A DNA stretch of 64,000 nt from Bacteroidia bacterium. GTDB lineage: Bacteria > Bacteroidota > Bacteroidia > Flavobacteriales > Flavobacteriaceae. The position numbers were made by a program, and so were the translations under genes. The notes below the pieces were generated by a model that saw only the letters and a list, made by a program, of their open reading frames with translations, did not search any database and was not told the DNA's origin. The DNA lies in NCBI GenBank assembly GCA_030428705.1, contig JAUIDI010000002.1, positions 62,001-126,000 of the forward strand. Direction: 5' to 3'. This document shows, in pieces, positions 34,777 through 43,362 of this stretch. Every line of letters starts with the position of its first letter. Positions within the stretch are counted from its first letter, which is position 1.

Positions 34777-35583
34777 CTATTGTTTTGAGCTTGATTCTTT
34801 AACTTGAGTTTGAACTTGCTTCGCCTCTTCCCAAAACACGTCCATTTCTGCAAGGGTCATTTCTTTAAGCGATTTTCCAAACGCTTTGGCCTTGCCCTCC
34901 AAATATTGAAAGCGTCGAATGAATTTTTTATTGGTCCGTTCCAAAGCATTCTCGGAATCAATGTTCAAAAATCGGGCATAATTTATCATTGAGAAAAGTA
35001 CATCGCCGAACTCCGATTCCATTTTTTGTGCATTGCCTAAGTTGACCTCATTTTGAAGTTCGGCCAATTCTTCCTGTACTTTTTCAAAAACCTGTTCAGG
35101 TTTTTCCCAATCAAACCCCACACCCGCAACTTTGTCTTGGATACGATTGGCCTTTACCAAAGCCGGCAACCCGGCCGGAACCCCTTCGAGCACACTTTTT
35201 TTACCTTCGCTTAATTTTATATTTTCCCAATTCTGTTTTACATCCTCTTCATTTTCAACGGTTACGTCACCATAGATATGTGGATGCCGATTGATCAATT
35301 TTTCGCAGATATCGGTGCAGACATCGGCAATATCAAAATCATTGGTCTCGGATCCGATCTTGGCGTAAAAGACAATATGCAACAGTAGATCACCTAATTC
35401 CTTTTTGACTTCCTCAAGGTTATTTTCCAAAATGGCATCACCAAGTTCATACGTTTCCTCGATCGTCAAGTGCCTAAGTGTCTGCATGGTCTGCTTTTTA
35501 TCCCATGGGCACTGCTCGCGCAGCTCATCCATTATGGTCAACAGACGGTCAAAAGCCTTCAATTTTTCTTCCCTAGTGCTCAT
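34777..35583 (-). CDS. mazG: Nucleoside triphosphate pyrophosphohydrolase MazG
   Basis: Hydrolyses (d)NTPs to NMP and pyrophosphate, cleaning the nucleotide pool. It has 268 residues with two MazG-type helical domains. The first contains CPWDKKQTMQTLRHLTIEET and the metal-binding EExxE...ExxD pattern (EETYELGDAI, KELGDLLLHIVF). The second contains EEELAEL-like VQEELAELQNEV and ESEFGDVLFSMINYARFL. No export signal. The first gene of a minus-strand run; the ATG is 83 bases from the divergent beta-propeller gene. Confidence 0.95.
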   Translation of the reverse strand: MSTREEKLKAFDRLLTIMDELREQCPWDKKQTMQTLRHLTIEETYELGDAILENNLEEVKKELGDLLLHIVFYAKIGSETNDFDIADVCTDICEKLINRHPHIYGDVTVENEEDVKQNWENIKLSEGKKSVLEGVPAGLPALVKANRIQDKVAGVGFDWEKPEQVFEKVQEELAELQNEVNLGNAQKMESEFGDVLFSMINYARFLNIDSENALERTNKKFIRRFQYLEGKAKAFGKSLKEMTLAEMDVFWEEAKQVQTQVKESSSKQ

Positions 35584-35665
35584 AACATGAATTTGGGCAA
35601 AAGTACAAATCTAACATCGTAGACCGCATTGCATTATTTAGTATTTTAGGAGGAATAAAAATCAA

Positions 35666-36589
35666 ATGTCCGATACCTTTAAAATCAGGGTGCCATTTTC
35701 GCGCTTTATCGTTACGTTACTTCTGTGTACAACCAGTATTGTGGTGGCCCAACAAACCGTGGATAGTTTTCTTGAAACTATTACCGTTTCCACTTTTGAA
35801 AGGGATACCGTCTACCGAATCCAAGATCATATCGAAGCCCCGAATTGGTCGCCCGATGGTAAAACGCTGATATATAATAGTAAAGGTTTGCTTTATAGGA
35901 TTTCGATCGAGGGCGGAACGCCAAAATTGATTCCGACCGATTTTGCGGAAAAAATCAATAATGACCATGGTATTTCTCCTGATGGCAGCCAACTGGTCAT
36001 CAGCGATGGAACGGAGATTGGAAAATCGTTGGTCTATACAATGCCCATTGAGGGAGGGATTCCAAAAAAAATAACCCCTGTAGGACCTTCGTATTGGCAT
36101 GGTTGGTCACCCGATGGCAAGACCTTGGCCTATTGTGCCGAACGCAACGGCAATTACGATATTTATACCATTCCCGTCGAGGGAGGTGAAGAAATTCGAT
36201 TGACGACCGCCGAAGGCCTTGATGACGGTCCCGACTATTCCCCAAATGGCCAATACATTTATTTCAACTCCGTACGCACGGGTACCATGCAGATCTGGCG
36301 CATGAAAACGGATGGAAGCAATCAAGAACAAATGACCACCGACGAATATAACGACTGGTTCGCACACCCTTCTCCGGACGGAAAATGGATCGTGTACGTA
36401 ACCTTCGGAACCGACGTCCCTGCCGGGTCGCACCCACCTAATAAAAACGTGATGCTGAGGCTTATGAACCTAGAGACCCGCGAAGTTCAGGTAATGGCCA
36501 AGCTTTTTGGAGGTCAGGGCACCATAAATGTACCTTCCTGGTCTCCCGATAGTAAGCGGATCGCATTTGTAAGCTATCGCCTAAGATAA
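35666..36589 (+). CDS. Exported TolB-like beta-propeller protein
   Basis: A 307-residue protein with a signal peptide ([16 protein letters not shown], about residues 12-30). Six PD40 repeats are visible, each with an SPDGK-like turn: [50 protein letters not shown] and [10 protein letters not shown]. This makes a six-bladed propeller. It is probably a periplasmic binding or scaffold protein, not Tol-system TolB, as no tol genes are nearby. An AGGAGG sequence lies about 11 bases before the start, one of few strong ribosome sites here. First gene of a six-gene run. Confidence 0.85.
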   Translation: MSDTFKIRVPFSRFIVTLLLCTTSIVVAQQTVDSFLETITVSTFERDTVYRIQDHIEAPNWSPDGKTLIYNSKGLLYRISIEGGTPKLIPTDFAEKINNDHGISPDGSQLVISDGTEIGKSLVYTMPIEGGIPKKITPVGPSYWHGWSPDGKTLAYCAERNGNYDIYTIPVEGGEEIRLTTAEGLDDGPDYSPNGQYIYFNSVRTGTMQIWRMKTDGSNQEQMTTDEYNDWFAHPSPDGKWIVYVTFGTDVPAGSHPPNKNVMLRLMNLETREVQVMAKLFGGQGTINVPSWSPDSKRIAFVSYRLR

Positions 36590-36623
36590 TTCTATAAAAA
36601 ACGAACCAATAAAACCCAATTTA

Positions 36624-37649
36624 ATGATGCGTAAACTTTATTCCCTATCAATATTATTTATCCTTACCGCTGTTAATACCGAAGCCCAAGACATCTCGGA
36701 CAAGGCAAATGCCTTTTTGAATTCGCTCAGCGATGAATTAAGGGAACAGGCCCATTTTAAACTTGATGATGCCGAACGTTTTAATATGAACTATGTTCCT
36801 ATGCCCCGAAAAGGACCCACTTTTTATCAATTCAACGAAGCTCAAAAAACCGCGGCCTTGAATTTGCTGAAAGCCTCTTTGAGCGAGGAAGGTTTCGAAA
36901 AATCATCGGAAATCATGGCCCTCGAAAAAGTGCTCCGAATCATCGAAAACAACGATGATGATAAGATGCCTAGTGGAAGACCTCGAAGAGATCCTTTGAA
37001 CTACCACCTTAGCATTTTTGGCAACCCGGCACCCAATCAACCATGGGGGTGGCGCTTCGAAGGACATCATCTTTCCTTGAATTTCACTTCGGCCGATAGC
37101 AGAATCATATCTTCCACGCCCACTTTTTTTGGGACCAACCCCGGAATTGTAAGAAGCACCGAGTTTAAGGGAAAAGAAGTCTTAAAAGAGGAATCTTATC
37201 TGGGTTTTGCGCTGATCAATTCGATGGACGACGAACAATTAAAAATTGCCCAAATTGCGGATAAGGCTCCTAGCGATGTGATTACCTTGACCAAACGAAA
37301 AGTTACCCATATCGAACCCTATGGGATCTCATATAAGGAAATGAACGAAGCTCAACAGGAGCTCTTGACCCAATTGGTACAAGTCTATATAGATAACTAT
37401 CAGGAAGATTTCGCGGCTGATTTTGCCGACAGAATCATAAAGGCTGGTTATGAAAACCTACACTTTGCATGGGCCGGAAGCCTTAGTTACGGATTTGGGT
37501 ACTACTATCGTATTCAAGGACCAATGCTCCTCATTGAATTTGATAACACCCAGAACGATGCCAATCATGTGCACACCGTAGTAAGAGATCTTGAAAACGA
37601 CTACGGTGAAGATATGTTGAAAGCTCACTATGAAGAACATCACAAATAG
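36624..37649 (+). CDS. DUF3500 family exported protein
   Basis: A 341-residue protein with a signal peptide (LYSLSILFILTAVNTEAQ). The DUF3500 core is recognisable by FGNPAPNQPWGWRFEGHHLS and the following NFTSADSRIISSTPTFFGTN; a terminal HVHTVVRDLENDYG contains two His that could bind metal. No enzymatic function is established for the family. Six bases upstream of a TIM-barrel isomerase gene and within a run of exported catabolic genes, which suggests a role in breaking down the same substrate. Confidence 0.88.
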   Translation: MMRKLYSLSILFILTAVNTEAQDISDKANAFLNSLSDELREQAHFKLDDAERFNMNYVPMPRKGPTFYQFNEAQKTAALNLLKASLSEEGFEKSSEIMALEKVLRIIENNDDDKMPSGRPRRDPLNYHLSIFGNPAPNQPWGWRFEGHHLSLNFTSADSRIISSTPTFFGTNPGIVRSTEFKGKEVLKEESYLGFALINSMDDEQLKIAQIADKAPSDVITLTKRKVTHIEPYGISYKEMNEAQQELLTQLVQVYIDNYQEDFAADFADRIIKAGYENLHFAWAGSLSYGFGYYYRIQGPMLLIEFDNTQNDANHVHTVVRDLENDYGEDMLKAHYEEHHK

Positions 37650-37655
37650 AGGAAA

Positions 37656-38489
37656 ATGATAAAACGAAGAGACTTTTTAATCCGCTCAACGGCCTTTGCT
37701 GTTGGCACCACCCTTTTACCTTCATATGTTTTTGGCAACACTGCGGGTAGCCGATACGGTGTGCAGCTATACTCCTTTCGCGAGGCCATGGCTAAAGATG
37801 CTCTTGGCACCTTGAAACAGATTGCTTCCATCGGCATCAAGGAAATTGAATCCGCACGAAGTAACGAGGGCCATTATTATGGGCTCTCTCCACAAGATAT
37901 GAAAAAGGCCTGTGACGACCTGGGCATGAAACTGGTGAGCGGCCATGTACATCTCGATGAGAATTTTGAGAAAACTATGGAAGAGGCCGTGGCTTCCGGT
38001 CAAGAATATCTTATCTGCTCTTCAATGCCAACGAACGGCCAAAACGTCGATAATTATAAAAGGGTGACGGAAGAATTCAACAAGGCCGGCGAGGCCTGTG
38101 AAAAACTGGGAATCCATTTTGGGTACCACAATCATGAATACGAGTTTGAATCCAATCAGGGACAAGTACTCTATGATGTCTTAATGGACAATACAGAACC
38201 GAACTTGGTGCATATGGAATTAGATTTGGGTTGGGTCATCGTCGGTGGAAAAAATCCATTGGATTATTTCAAGAAATACCCAGGACGTTTTCCCCTTTGG
38301 CATTTGAAGGATATGGACATGACCAAAAAGGAAAGTACCGAATTCGGAAAAGGCGGGTTGGATATCCATACCATGATGCAAAATCAGGAAGCCTCTGGGG
38401 TCAAGCATATTTTTATCGAGCAGGAAGAATACGCCAGTACACCTCTGGAAAGCATGAAACACAACATGGCATTTTTAAAAAATCTGTAA
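37656..38489 (+). CDS. Tat-exported sugar phosphate isomerase/epimerase-like TIM barrel protein
   Basis: A 277-residue AP-endonuclease-2-fold protein. The signal carries a twin arginine (MIKRRDFLIRSTAFAVGTTL). The barrel includes GVQLYSFREAMAKDALGTLK, FGYHNHEYEFE (metal-site His), HMELDLGWVIVGG (Glu/Asp) and HLKDMD followed by IFIEQEEY (C-terminal Glu). These are the divalent-metal ligands of xylose-isomerase-like TIM barrels. Export by Tat means folding with cofactor in the cytosol. It abuts the D-aminoacylase-like gene with no gap. Substrate probably a sugar or sugar-like compound. Confidence 0.9.
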   Translation: MIKRRDFLIRSTAFAVGTTLLPSYVFGNTAGSRYGVQLYSFREAMAKDALGTLKQIASIGIKEIESARSNEGHYYGLSPQDMKKACDDLGMKLVSGHVHLDENFEKTMEEAVASGQEYLICSSMPTNGQNVDNYKRVTEEFNKAGEACEKLGIHFGYHNHEYEFESNQGQVLYDVLMDNTEPNLVHMELDLGWVIVGGKNPLDYFKKYPGRFPLWHLKDMDMTKKESTEFGKGGLDIHTMMQNQEASGVKHIFIEQEEYASTPLESMKHNMAFLKNL

Positions 38490-40139
38490 ATGGGCCTTCA
38501 AAGAACGCTGATCATCATTGGAATTCTAATCGTATTTTCTTCCTGTACCGAAGAAAAAACACAATATGACATCCTGATCAAAAACGGCCAGATTCTAGAT
38601 GGTTCGGGAAGTGAAACTTATACAGGCGATATCGCCATAAACGCCGATACCATAGCGGCCATCGGAAAACTCGAAAATGCCATTGGCAAACAGGAAATAG
38701 ATGCCTCAGGACTAGCCGTGGCTCCCGGTTTTATCAATATGCTGAGTTGGGCCAATGTTTCACTCTTGGAAGACGGTCGTTCCCAAGGCGATATTCGGCA
38801 GGGCGTTACTTTAGAGGTTATGGGAGAAGGCTCTTCCATGGGGCCGTTGAGCGAATCGATGAAAAAAGAAATGAAAGAGGGTCAAGGCGATATCACGTAT
38901 GACATCCCATGGACGACTCTCGGGGAATACCTGACACATCTCGAGACCAAAGGGGTTTCGACCAATGTGGCTTCGTTCGTCGGCAATGCGACCTTGCGGG
39001 AACACGTTATCGGTATCGAGAAAAGGCTTCCGACCGAAGAAGAAATGCAGGCCATGAAAAATCTTCTTCGTCAGGGTATGGAAGAAGGCGCCATGGGGCT
39101 TTCGACCTCGTTGATTTACGTCCCCAGCGGGCATGCCGAAACCGATGAAATCATAGAATTGGCCAAAGTGGTCGCCGAATACGACGGTATGTACATTTCG
39201 CACATACGTGATGAAGAAGGAGGCCTTTTGGAGGCCGTGGATGAATTGATTACCATTTCAGAAGAAGCGAAACTGCCCGCTGAGATCTATCATTTCAAGG
39301 CATCCGGAAATGCCAATTGGCATTTGTTGGACAGTGCCATCCAAAAGGTCGATAATGCGCGGCAAAAAGGCCTCGATATCACTACGGACATGTATATGTA
39401 CAATGCCAGTTCAACAGGCTTGAACGTGGTTTTGCCTGCTTGGGCCAAGGAAGGTGGTCATGCAGCTACCATGAAACTGATCGAAAATCCTGAAAAACGA
39501 AAAAAAATGATGGATGAAATCGATTTTCATGTGCCGCCGGAAAAAATTCTTTTGGTAGGCTTTCGAAATAAAGAGCTGAGGCATCTGATCGGAAAAACCT
39601 TGGCCGATGTCGCCAAAGAAAGGAGCAAGACCGCCAACGAAACGCTGGTCGATCTAATCTATGAGGACGATAGTAGAATTCAGGTCGTTTATTTTTCAAT
39701 GTCCGAAGACAACATCAAAAAGAAATTGAAACTACCCTATATGAGCATTTGTTCGGACGCAGGTTCGTATACGAACGAAGGCGTATTCTTGGAACAAAGT
39801 ACCCATCCAAGGGCCTACGGCTCGTTTGCTAGACTTTTGGGGCATTTTGTTAGGGAAGAAAAAGTGGTTCCCCTTGAAGAAGCTATTTACAAATTGACCT
39901 CCCTGCCTGCGACAAATTTGAAACTGAAAAAAAGGGGGGCATTAAAAGAAGGCTATTTTGCCGACGTGGTCGTTTTTGATCCCAATACCATAAAGGACAA
40001 TGCGACTTTTGAAAAACCCCACCAATATGCCACGGGAATGCAACATGTTTTCGTGAACGGAGGTCATGTATTAAAGGCTGGGGAACATACCGGAACTTAT
40101 TCAGGTAGATTCGTAAAAGGCCCGGGGTGGAAGGAATAA
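38490..40139 (+). CDS. N-acyl-D-amino-acid deacylase family lipoprotein lacking the HxH motif
   Basis: A 549-residue amidohydrolase-superfamily lipoprotein (lipobox IVFSSCTEE). D-aminoacylase family landmarks are present: LIKNGQILDGSGSETYTGDI, YISHIRDEEGG, YHFKASGNANW and the catalytic-Asp region SICSDAGSY. Where the family usually has an HxH pair (GFIDxHxH), this protein reads PGFINMLSWANVSL, so the two N-terminal metal-ligand His are missing. I recall a Bacteroidota subgroup with this sequence. It may use a single metal or a different reaction. Starts directly after the previous stop codon. Confidence 0.85.
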   Translation: MGLQRTLIIIGILIVFSSCTEEKTQYDILIKNGQILDGSGSETYTGDIAINADTIAAIGKLENAIGKQEIDASGLAVAPGFINMLSWANVSLLEDGRSQGDIRQGVTLEVMGEGSSMGPLSESMKKEMKEGQGDITYDIPWTTLGEYLTHLETKGVSTNVASFVGNATLREHVIGIEKRLPTEEEMQAMKNLLRQGMEEGAMGLSTSLIYVPSGHAETDEIIELAKVVAEYDGMYISHIRDEEGGLLEAVDELITISEEAKLPAEIYHFKASGNANWHLLDSAIQKVDNARQKGLDITTDMYMYNASSTGLNVVLPAWAKEGGHAATMKLIENPEKRKKMMDEIDFHVPPEKILLVGFRNKELRHLIGKTLADVAKERSKTANETLVDLIYEDDSRIQVVYFSMSEDNIKKKLKLPYMSICSDAGSYTNEGVFLEQSTHPRAYGSFARLLGHFVREEKVVPLEEAIYKLTSLPATNLKLKKRGALKEGYFADVVVFDPNTIKDNATFEKPHQYATGMQHVFVNGGHVLKAGEHTGTYSGRFVKGPGWKE

Positions 40140-40180
40140 AAACCTTTCATCCGTATAAATAACATTTAAAAACACTATTA

Positions 40181-41068
40181 ATGAAAAATCATTACCTACT
40201 ATTTTCACTTTTCTTGCTTTTGATCATATCGTGCAAGGCCCAAGACATTGTTGCCGAAGGGGCCGAATTGGCACTGGTCTCCGATCAATATGAATTTACC
40301 GAAGGCCCCGCCGTTGCTGAAAACGGGGATGTCTATTTTACAGATCAACCGAACGATCGTATCATAAAATGGAATGCTTCCGACAATTCCGTTTCAGATT
40401 GGATGAAACCAAGTGGCCGCTCAAACGGACTTTATTTCGACAATGATGGCAATCTATTGTCTTGCGCCGATGAAAAAAACGAATTGTGGTCCATCGACCA
40501 CGAAAAGAACGTAACCGTGTTGGTCGATAATTATGAAGATAAATTGCTCGGGGGACCCAACGACCTTTGGATCCATCCAAATGGCGGTATTTATTTTACA
40601 GATCCTTTGTACGATCGCCCGTGGTGGAAACCTACCGAGAACAGAATTCAAGAACGCCGGGTTTATTACATGCCCGTAGATAAAAGCGGGATAATGATTG
40701 TGGCCAAGGACTTCGTCATGCCCAACGGAATAATTGGATCCGGCGATGGTAAAACTTTATATGTTGCGGATATCGGTGACAAAAAGACCTATGTCTATTC
40801 GATAAACGAAGATGGTAGCCTTTCCGAGAGAAGGATTTTTTGCGAACTCGGCTCCGATGGGATGACCTTGGATAATCAAGGCAATGTTTATTTAACGGGC
40901 AATGGTGTTACCGTTTTCGATAAAACCGGAAAACAGATCAAACATATTGAAGTACCTGAAAAATGGACGGCGAATGTAACTTTTGGCGGGCCAGACCAAA
41001 ACATTTTATTTATCACTGCTATGGATTCTGTCTATACTTTGGAAATGGCCGTTAACGGCATTCGATAA
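40181..41068 (+). CDS. Exported SMP-30/gluconolactonase/LRE-like protein
   Basis: A 295-residue six-bladed propeller hydrolase with a lipoprotein-type signal (SLFLLLIISCKAQ). Typical features are YEFTEGPAVAENGDVYFTDQ (metal-ligand Glu), GGPNDLWIHPNGGIYFTDP (ligand Asn) and the later LYVADIGDKKTYVYS (ligand Asp). The family hydrolyses sugar lactones such as gluconolactone. After a Tat oxidoreductase makes a lactone, an enzyme like this would open it, which fits the surrounding exported sugar-type enzymes. 41 bases after the deacylase-like gene. Confidence 0.9.
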   Translation: MKNHYLLFSLFLLLIISCKAQDIVAEGAELALVSDQYEFTEGPAVAENGDVYFTDQPNDRIIKWNASDNSVSDWMKPSGRSNGLYFDNDGNLLSCADEKNELWSIDHEKNVTVLVDNYEDKLLGGPNDLWIHPNGGIYFTDPLYDRPWWKPTENRIQERRVYYMPVDKSGIMIVAKDFVMPNGIIGSGDGKTLYVADIGDKKTYVYSINEDGSLSERRIFCELGSDGMTLDNQGNVYLTGNGVTVFDKTGKQIKHIEVPEKWTANVTFGGPDQNILFITAMDSVYTLEMAVNGIR

Positions 41069-41097
41069 TCACAGCTACTTTATACAAAATACTTGTG

Positions 41098-42795
41098 ATG
41101 AAGCATAGAAATCCATTTTTAGTTTGCGTTTTAATACTACCGTTTGTTTTAGTTTTCGGACAAAAAGAAGACCCTTTAAATCCAAAATGGGACAAATATC
41201 ACTCCACGGCCGATGCCTATTCCTTGTTAAAGGCATGGTCTCAAGAATATCCTGATCTGACCGAATTATATTCCATCGGCCATACTTTAAAGGGTACCGA
41301 TTTGATGGTACTTGAAATCTCGAACAAGAAAACGGGCTCTCCGGAAACCAAACCGGCATATTATTACGATGGCAGTATCCATGCCGGTGAGCTGACCGCC
41401 ACAGAAGTGGCGCTACATTATGCTTGGCATTTACTTTCAAACTATGACAAAAGTGAGCGAATCAAAAATCTAGTAGATACCAGGGTATTATACGTTCGAC
41501 CAAAGTTTAATCCCGATGGGGCCGATTTGGCCTTAAAGACGGCGACCGTTTTAAGGAGTACCCCTAGACCTTATGATGAGGATTTTGACGGCTTGTTCGA
41601 CGAAGATCCGGGAAACGATCTTGATGGAAACGGAATTATAACCAAAATGCGGGTACCGAATAAAAACGGAAAGTTTAGAATAAATAGTTCCGACACCCGT
41701 ATTATAGAAGAAAAAGAACCGAATGAAATCGGTGGCACCTATTATGATGTATATACCGAGGGATTGGATGATGACAATGACGGGTTTTACAACGAGGATG
41801 GTATTGGAGGCATTGATATGAACCGTAACTTTCCAAGAAACTGGGGACTTGAATTCGAACAAAAAGGTGCCGGACCTTATCCTCTTTCCGAACCCGAAAC
41901 TAGGGCAACCATCAAATTTATTAGTTCGAAAAGACATATTACGGGTGTTTTTCACGGGCATACCGCCGGTGGGTTTTTATATAGGCTCCCGTCAACTACC
42001 AATTGGGACAATTATAATATGGCCGATCAAAACCTGATCGTCGAATTATCGGAAATGTACCGAACCACTACCGGACAGCGGGTCATTCCCAGTTATAGCA
42101 ACCCTAGATTGCATCGTCACGGCACCTTGATCAGTTGGTCGTATTGGGATTTTGGCGTAGTGGCCTTCGTACCCGAGTTCTGGGGCGGTTTCGTTGAGGA
42201 TTATGATGGAGATGGGAGCATTTCGGAAAAAGACAAACTTACCTGGAACGATAAGAATTTAAACGGTAAAGGATTTATCAATTGGAAAAAATACGACCAC
42301 CCGACGCTGGGTACGGTCGAAATTGGGGGTTGGAACCATAAATTTACCTTTCAAAATCCGCCGACAAAATTCCTAAAATCGGAAATTGAGAAATACGTGG
42401 AATGGATGCTTTGGCTTGCCGAGACCAGTCCGCTCCTACAAATCAATTCCATTGACCTCCGTCCAGTGGAAAATGGCAAAGTAGTACAACTTGAAGCAGA
42501 AGTTCAAAATATAGGTTACTTACCCACCAATATTACCGAAAGGGCAATCGAAGCCAACCTCAACCATCCTGTACGTGCCATTTTAAAACTTAAAAATGCC
42601 GAACTCGTATCAGGAAGTATAAGAACCGATTTAGGTCATATTGTTGGCACAAGGGATAGCAGGGATTCCGCTTCCGATAGTAAAAGAAAGGTCAGTTATG
42701 CAATCAGAATAATCGGGCCGGATGCTTCGGCCGAACTTACCATCCGTTCCAATAAAGGCGGAACGGTAAGCAAGACGGTAAATTTGAACCCCTAG
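41098..42795 (+). CDS. Exported M14 zinc carboxypeptidase with EF-hand-like calcium loops
   Basis: A 565-residue secreted metallocarboxypeptidase; the signal is MKHRNPFLVCVLILPFVLVF (ATG 41098; GTG 41095 directly precedes it). Zinc ligands are HxxE in GSIHAGELTATE (about residue 95) and the His of TGVFHGHTAGG; the catalytic Glu is probably in VAFVPEFWGG. Three Asp-rich loops interrupt the domain: DEDFDGLFDEDPGNDLDGNG (about 159), DDDNDGFYNEDG (about 224) and DYDGDGSISEKD (about 368), all like EF-hand calcium sites. A beta domain ends the protein. Last gene of the run from 35666. Confidence 0.9.
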   Translation: MKHRNPFLVCVLILPFVLVFGQKEDPLNPKWDKYHSTADAYSLLKAWSQEYPDLTELYSIGHTLKGTDLMVLEISNKKTGSPETKPAYYYDGSIHAGELTATEVALHYAWHLLSNYDKSERIKNLVDTRVLYVRPKFNPDGADLALKTATVLRSTPRPYDEDFDGLFDEDPGNDLDGNGIITKMRVPNKNGKFRINSSDTRIIEEKEPNEIGGTYYDVYTEGLDDDNDGFYNEDGIGGIDMNRNFPRNWGLEFEQKGAGPYPLSEPETRATIKFISSKRHITGVFHGHTAGGFLYRLPSTTNWDNYNMADQNLIVELSEMYRTTTGQRVIPSYSNPRLHRHGTLISWSYWDFGVVAFVPEFWGGFVEDYDGDGSISEKDKLTWNDKNLNGKGFINWKKYDHPTLGTVEIGGWNHKFTFQNPPTKFLKSEIEKYVEWMLWLAETSPLLQINSIDLRPVENGKVVQLEAEVQNIGYLPTNITERAIEANLNHPVRAILKLKNAELVSGSIRTDLGHIVGTRDSRDSASDSKRKVSYAIRIIGPDASAELTIRSNKGGTVSKTVNLNP

Positions 42796-42870
42796 CGAAA
42801 ACCGCTATTCGAAGAAATGATATGGCAGAAACCATAGTGCCCTTGACTAAAAAAGACAGCTTATTTTCCA

Positions 42871-42878
42871 TATTTTTG
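42871..42878 (+). promoter_or_regulatory. -7 promoter element before the second DUF1569 gene
   Basis: TATTTTTG matches TAnnTTTG, 25 bases before ATG 42904; a TTG at 42843-42845 lies 25 bases upstream, slightly outside the usual spacing. Confidence 0.45.
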
Positions 42879-42903
42879 AATCACTCCTTAAAACAAACCG
42901 ACC

Positions 42904-43362
42904 ATGGACTGGAAAAACCTATTTGACGAAAAAGAATCGCAGGAAACGATTGGCCGTATCAATAAATTGACCGCCGAGACCCAGCCTCTTTGGGGCAAGA
43001 TGAACGTTTCCCAAATGTTGGCCCATTGTAATGTGGCCTATGAACTGGTCTATACCGACAAACACCCAAAACCGAAAGGCTTTAAAAAATTTATGATCAA
43101 ACTTTTCGCGAAAAATATCGTGGTGGGGCCAAAACCATACAAAAAAAACAGTCCGACCTCGCCAATATTCGTAATTAGCGATGAACGGGATTTTCAAAAG
43201 GAAAAAGGCCGATTAATCGAACATTTGCAGAAAACACAGCAATTGGGTGCCGGGCATTTTGAGGGCAAGGAATCGCATGCCTTCGGTAAACTCACTTCAA
43301 AAGAGTGGAACACGCTCTTCTCGAAACATCTGGATCATCATCTACAACAATTCGGGGTCTAA
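42904..43362 (+). CDS. DUF1569 (DinB-like) protein
   Basis: A 152-residue cytosolic protein related to the one at 9591. Shared motifs are WGKMNVSQMLAHCNVAYELV near residue 30 and the terminal LDHHLQQFGV; His in both could bind a metal as in DinB-like proteins. The middle differs (PKPKGFKKFMIKLFAKNIVV). No function is known. Its stop codon TAA directly abuts the stop of the convergent DUF5916 gene (TAATTA), leaving no intergenic base. Confidence 0.85.
   Translation: MDWKNLFDEKESQETIGRINKLTAETQPLWGKMNVSQMLAHCNVAYELVYTDKHPKPKGFKKFMIKLFAKNIVVGPKPYKKNSPTSPIFVISDERDFQKEKGRLIEHLQKTQQLGAGHFEGKESHAFGKLTSKEWNTLFSKHLDHHLQQFGV

Noticed and set aside
35717-36433. Several long minus-strand frames opposite the beta-propeller gene
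   Set aside because: They overlap each other in different frames and mirror the repeated SPDGK blades; no start signal or domain.
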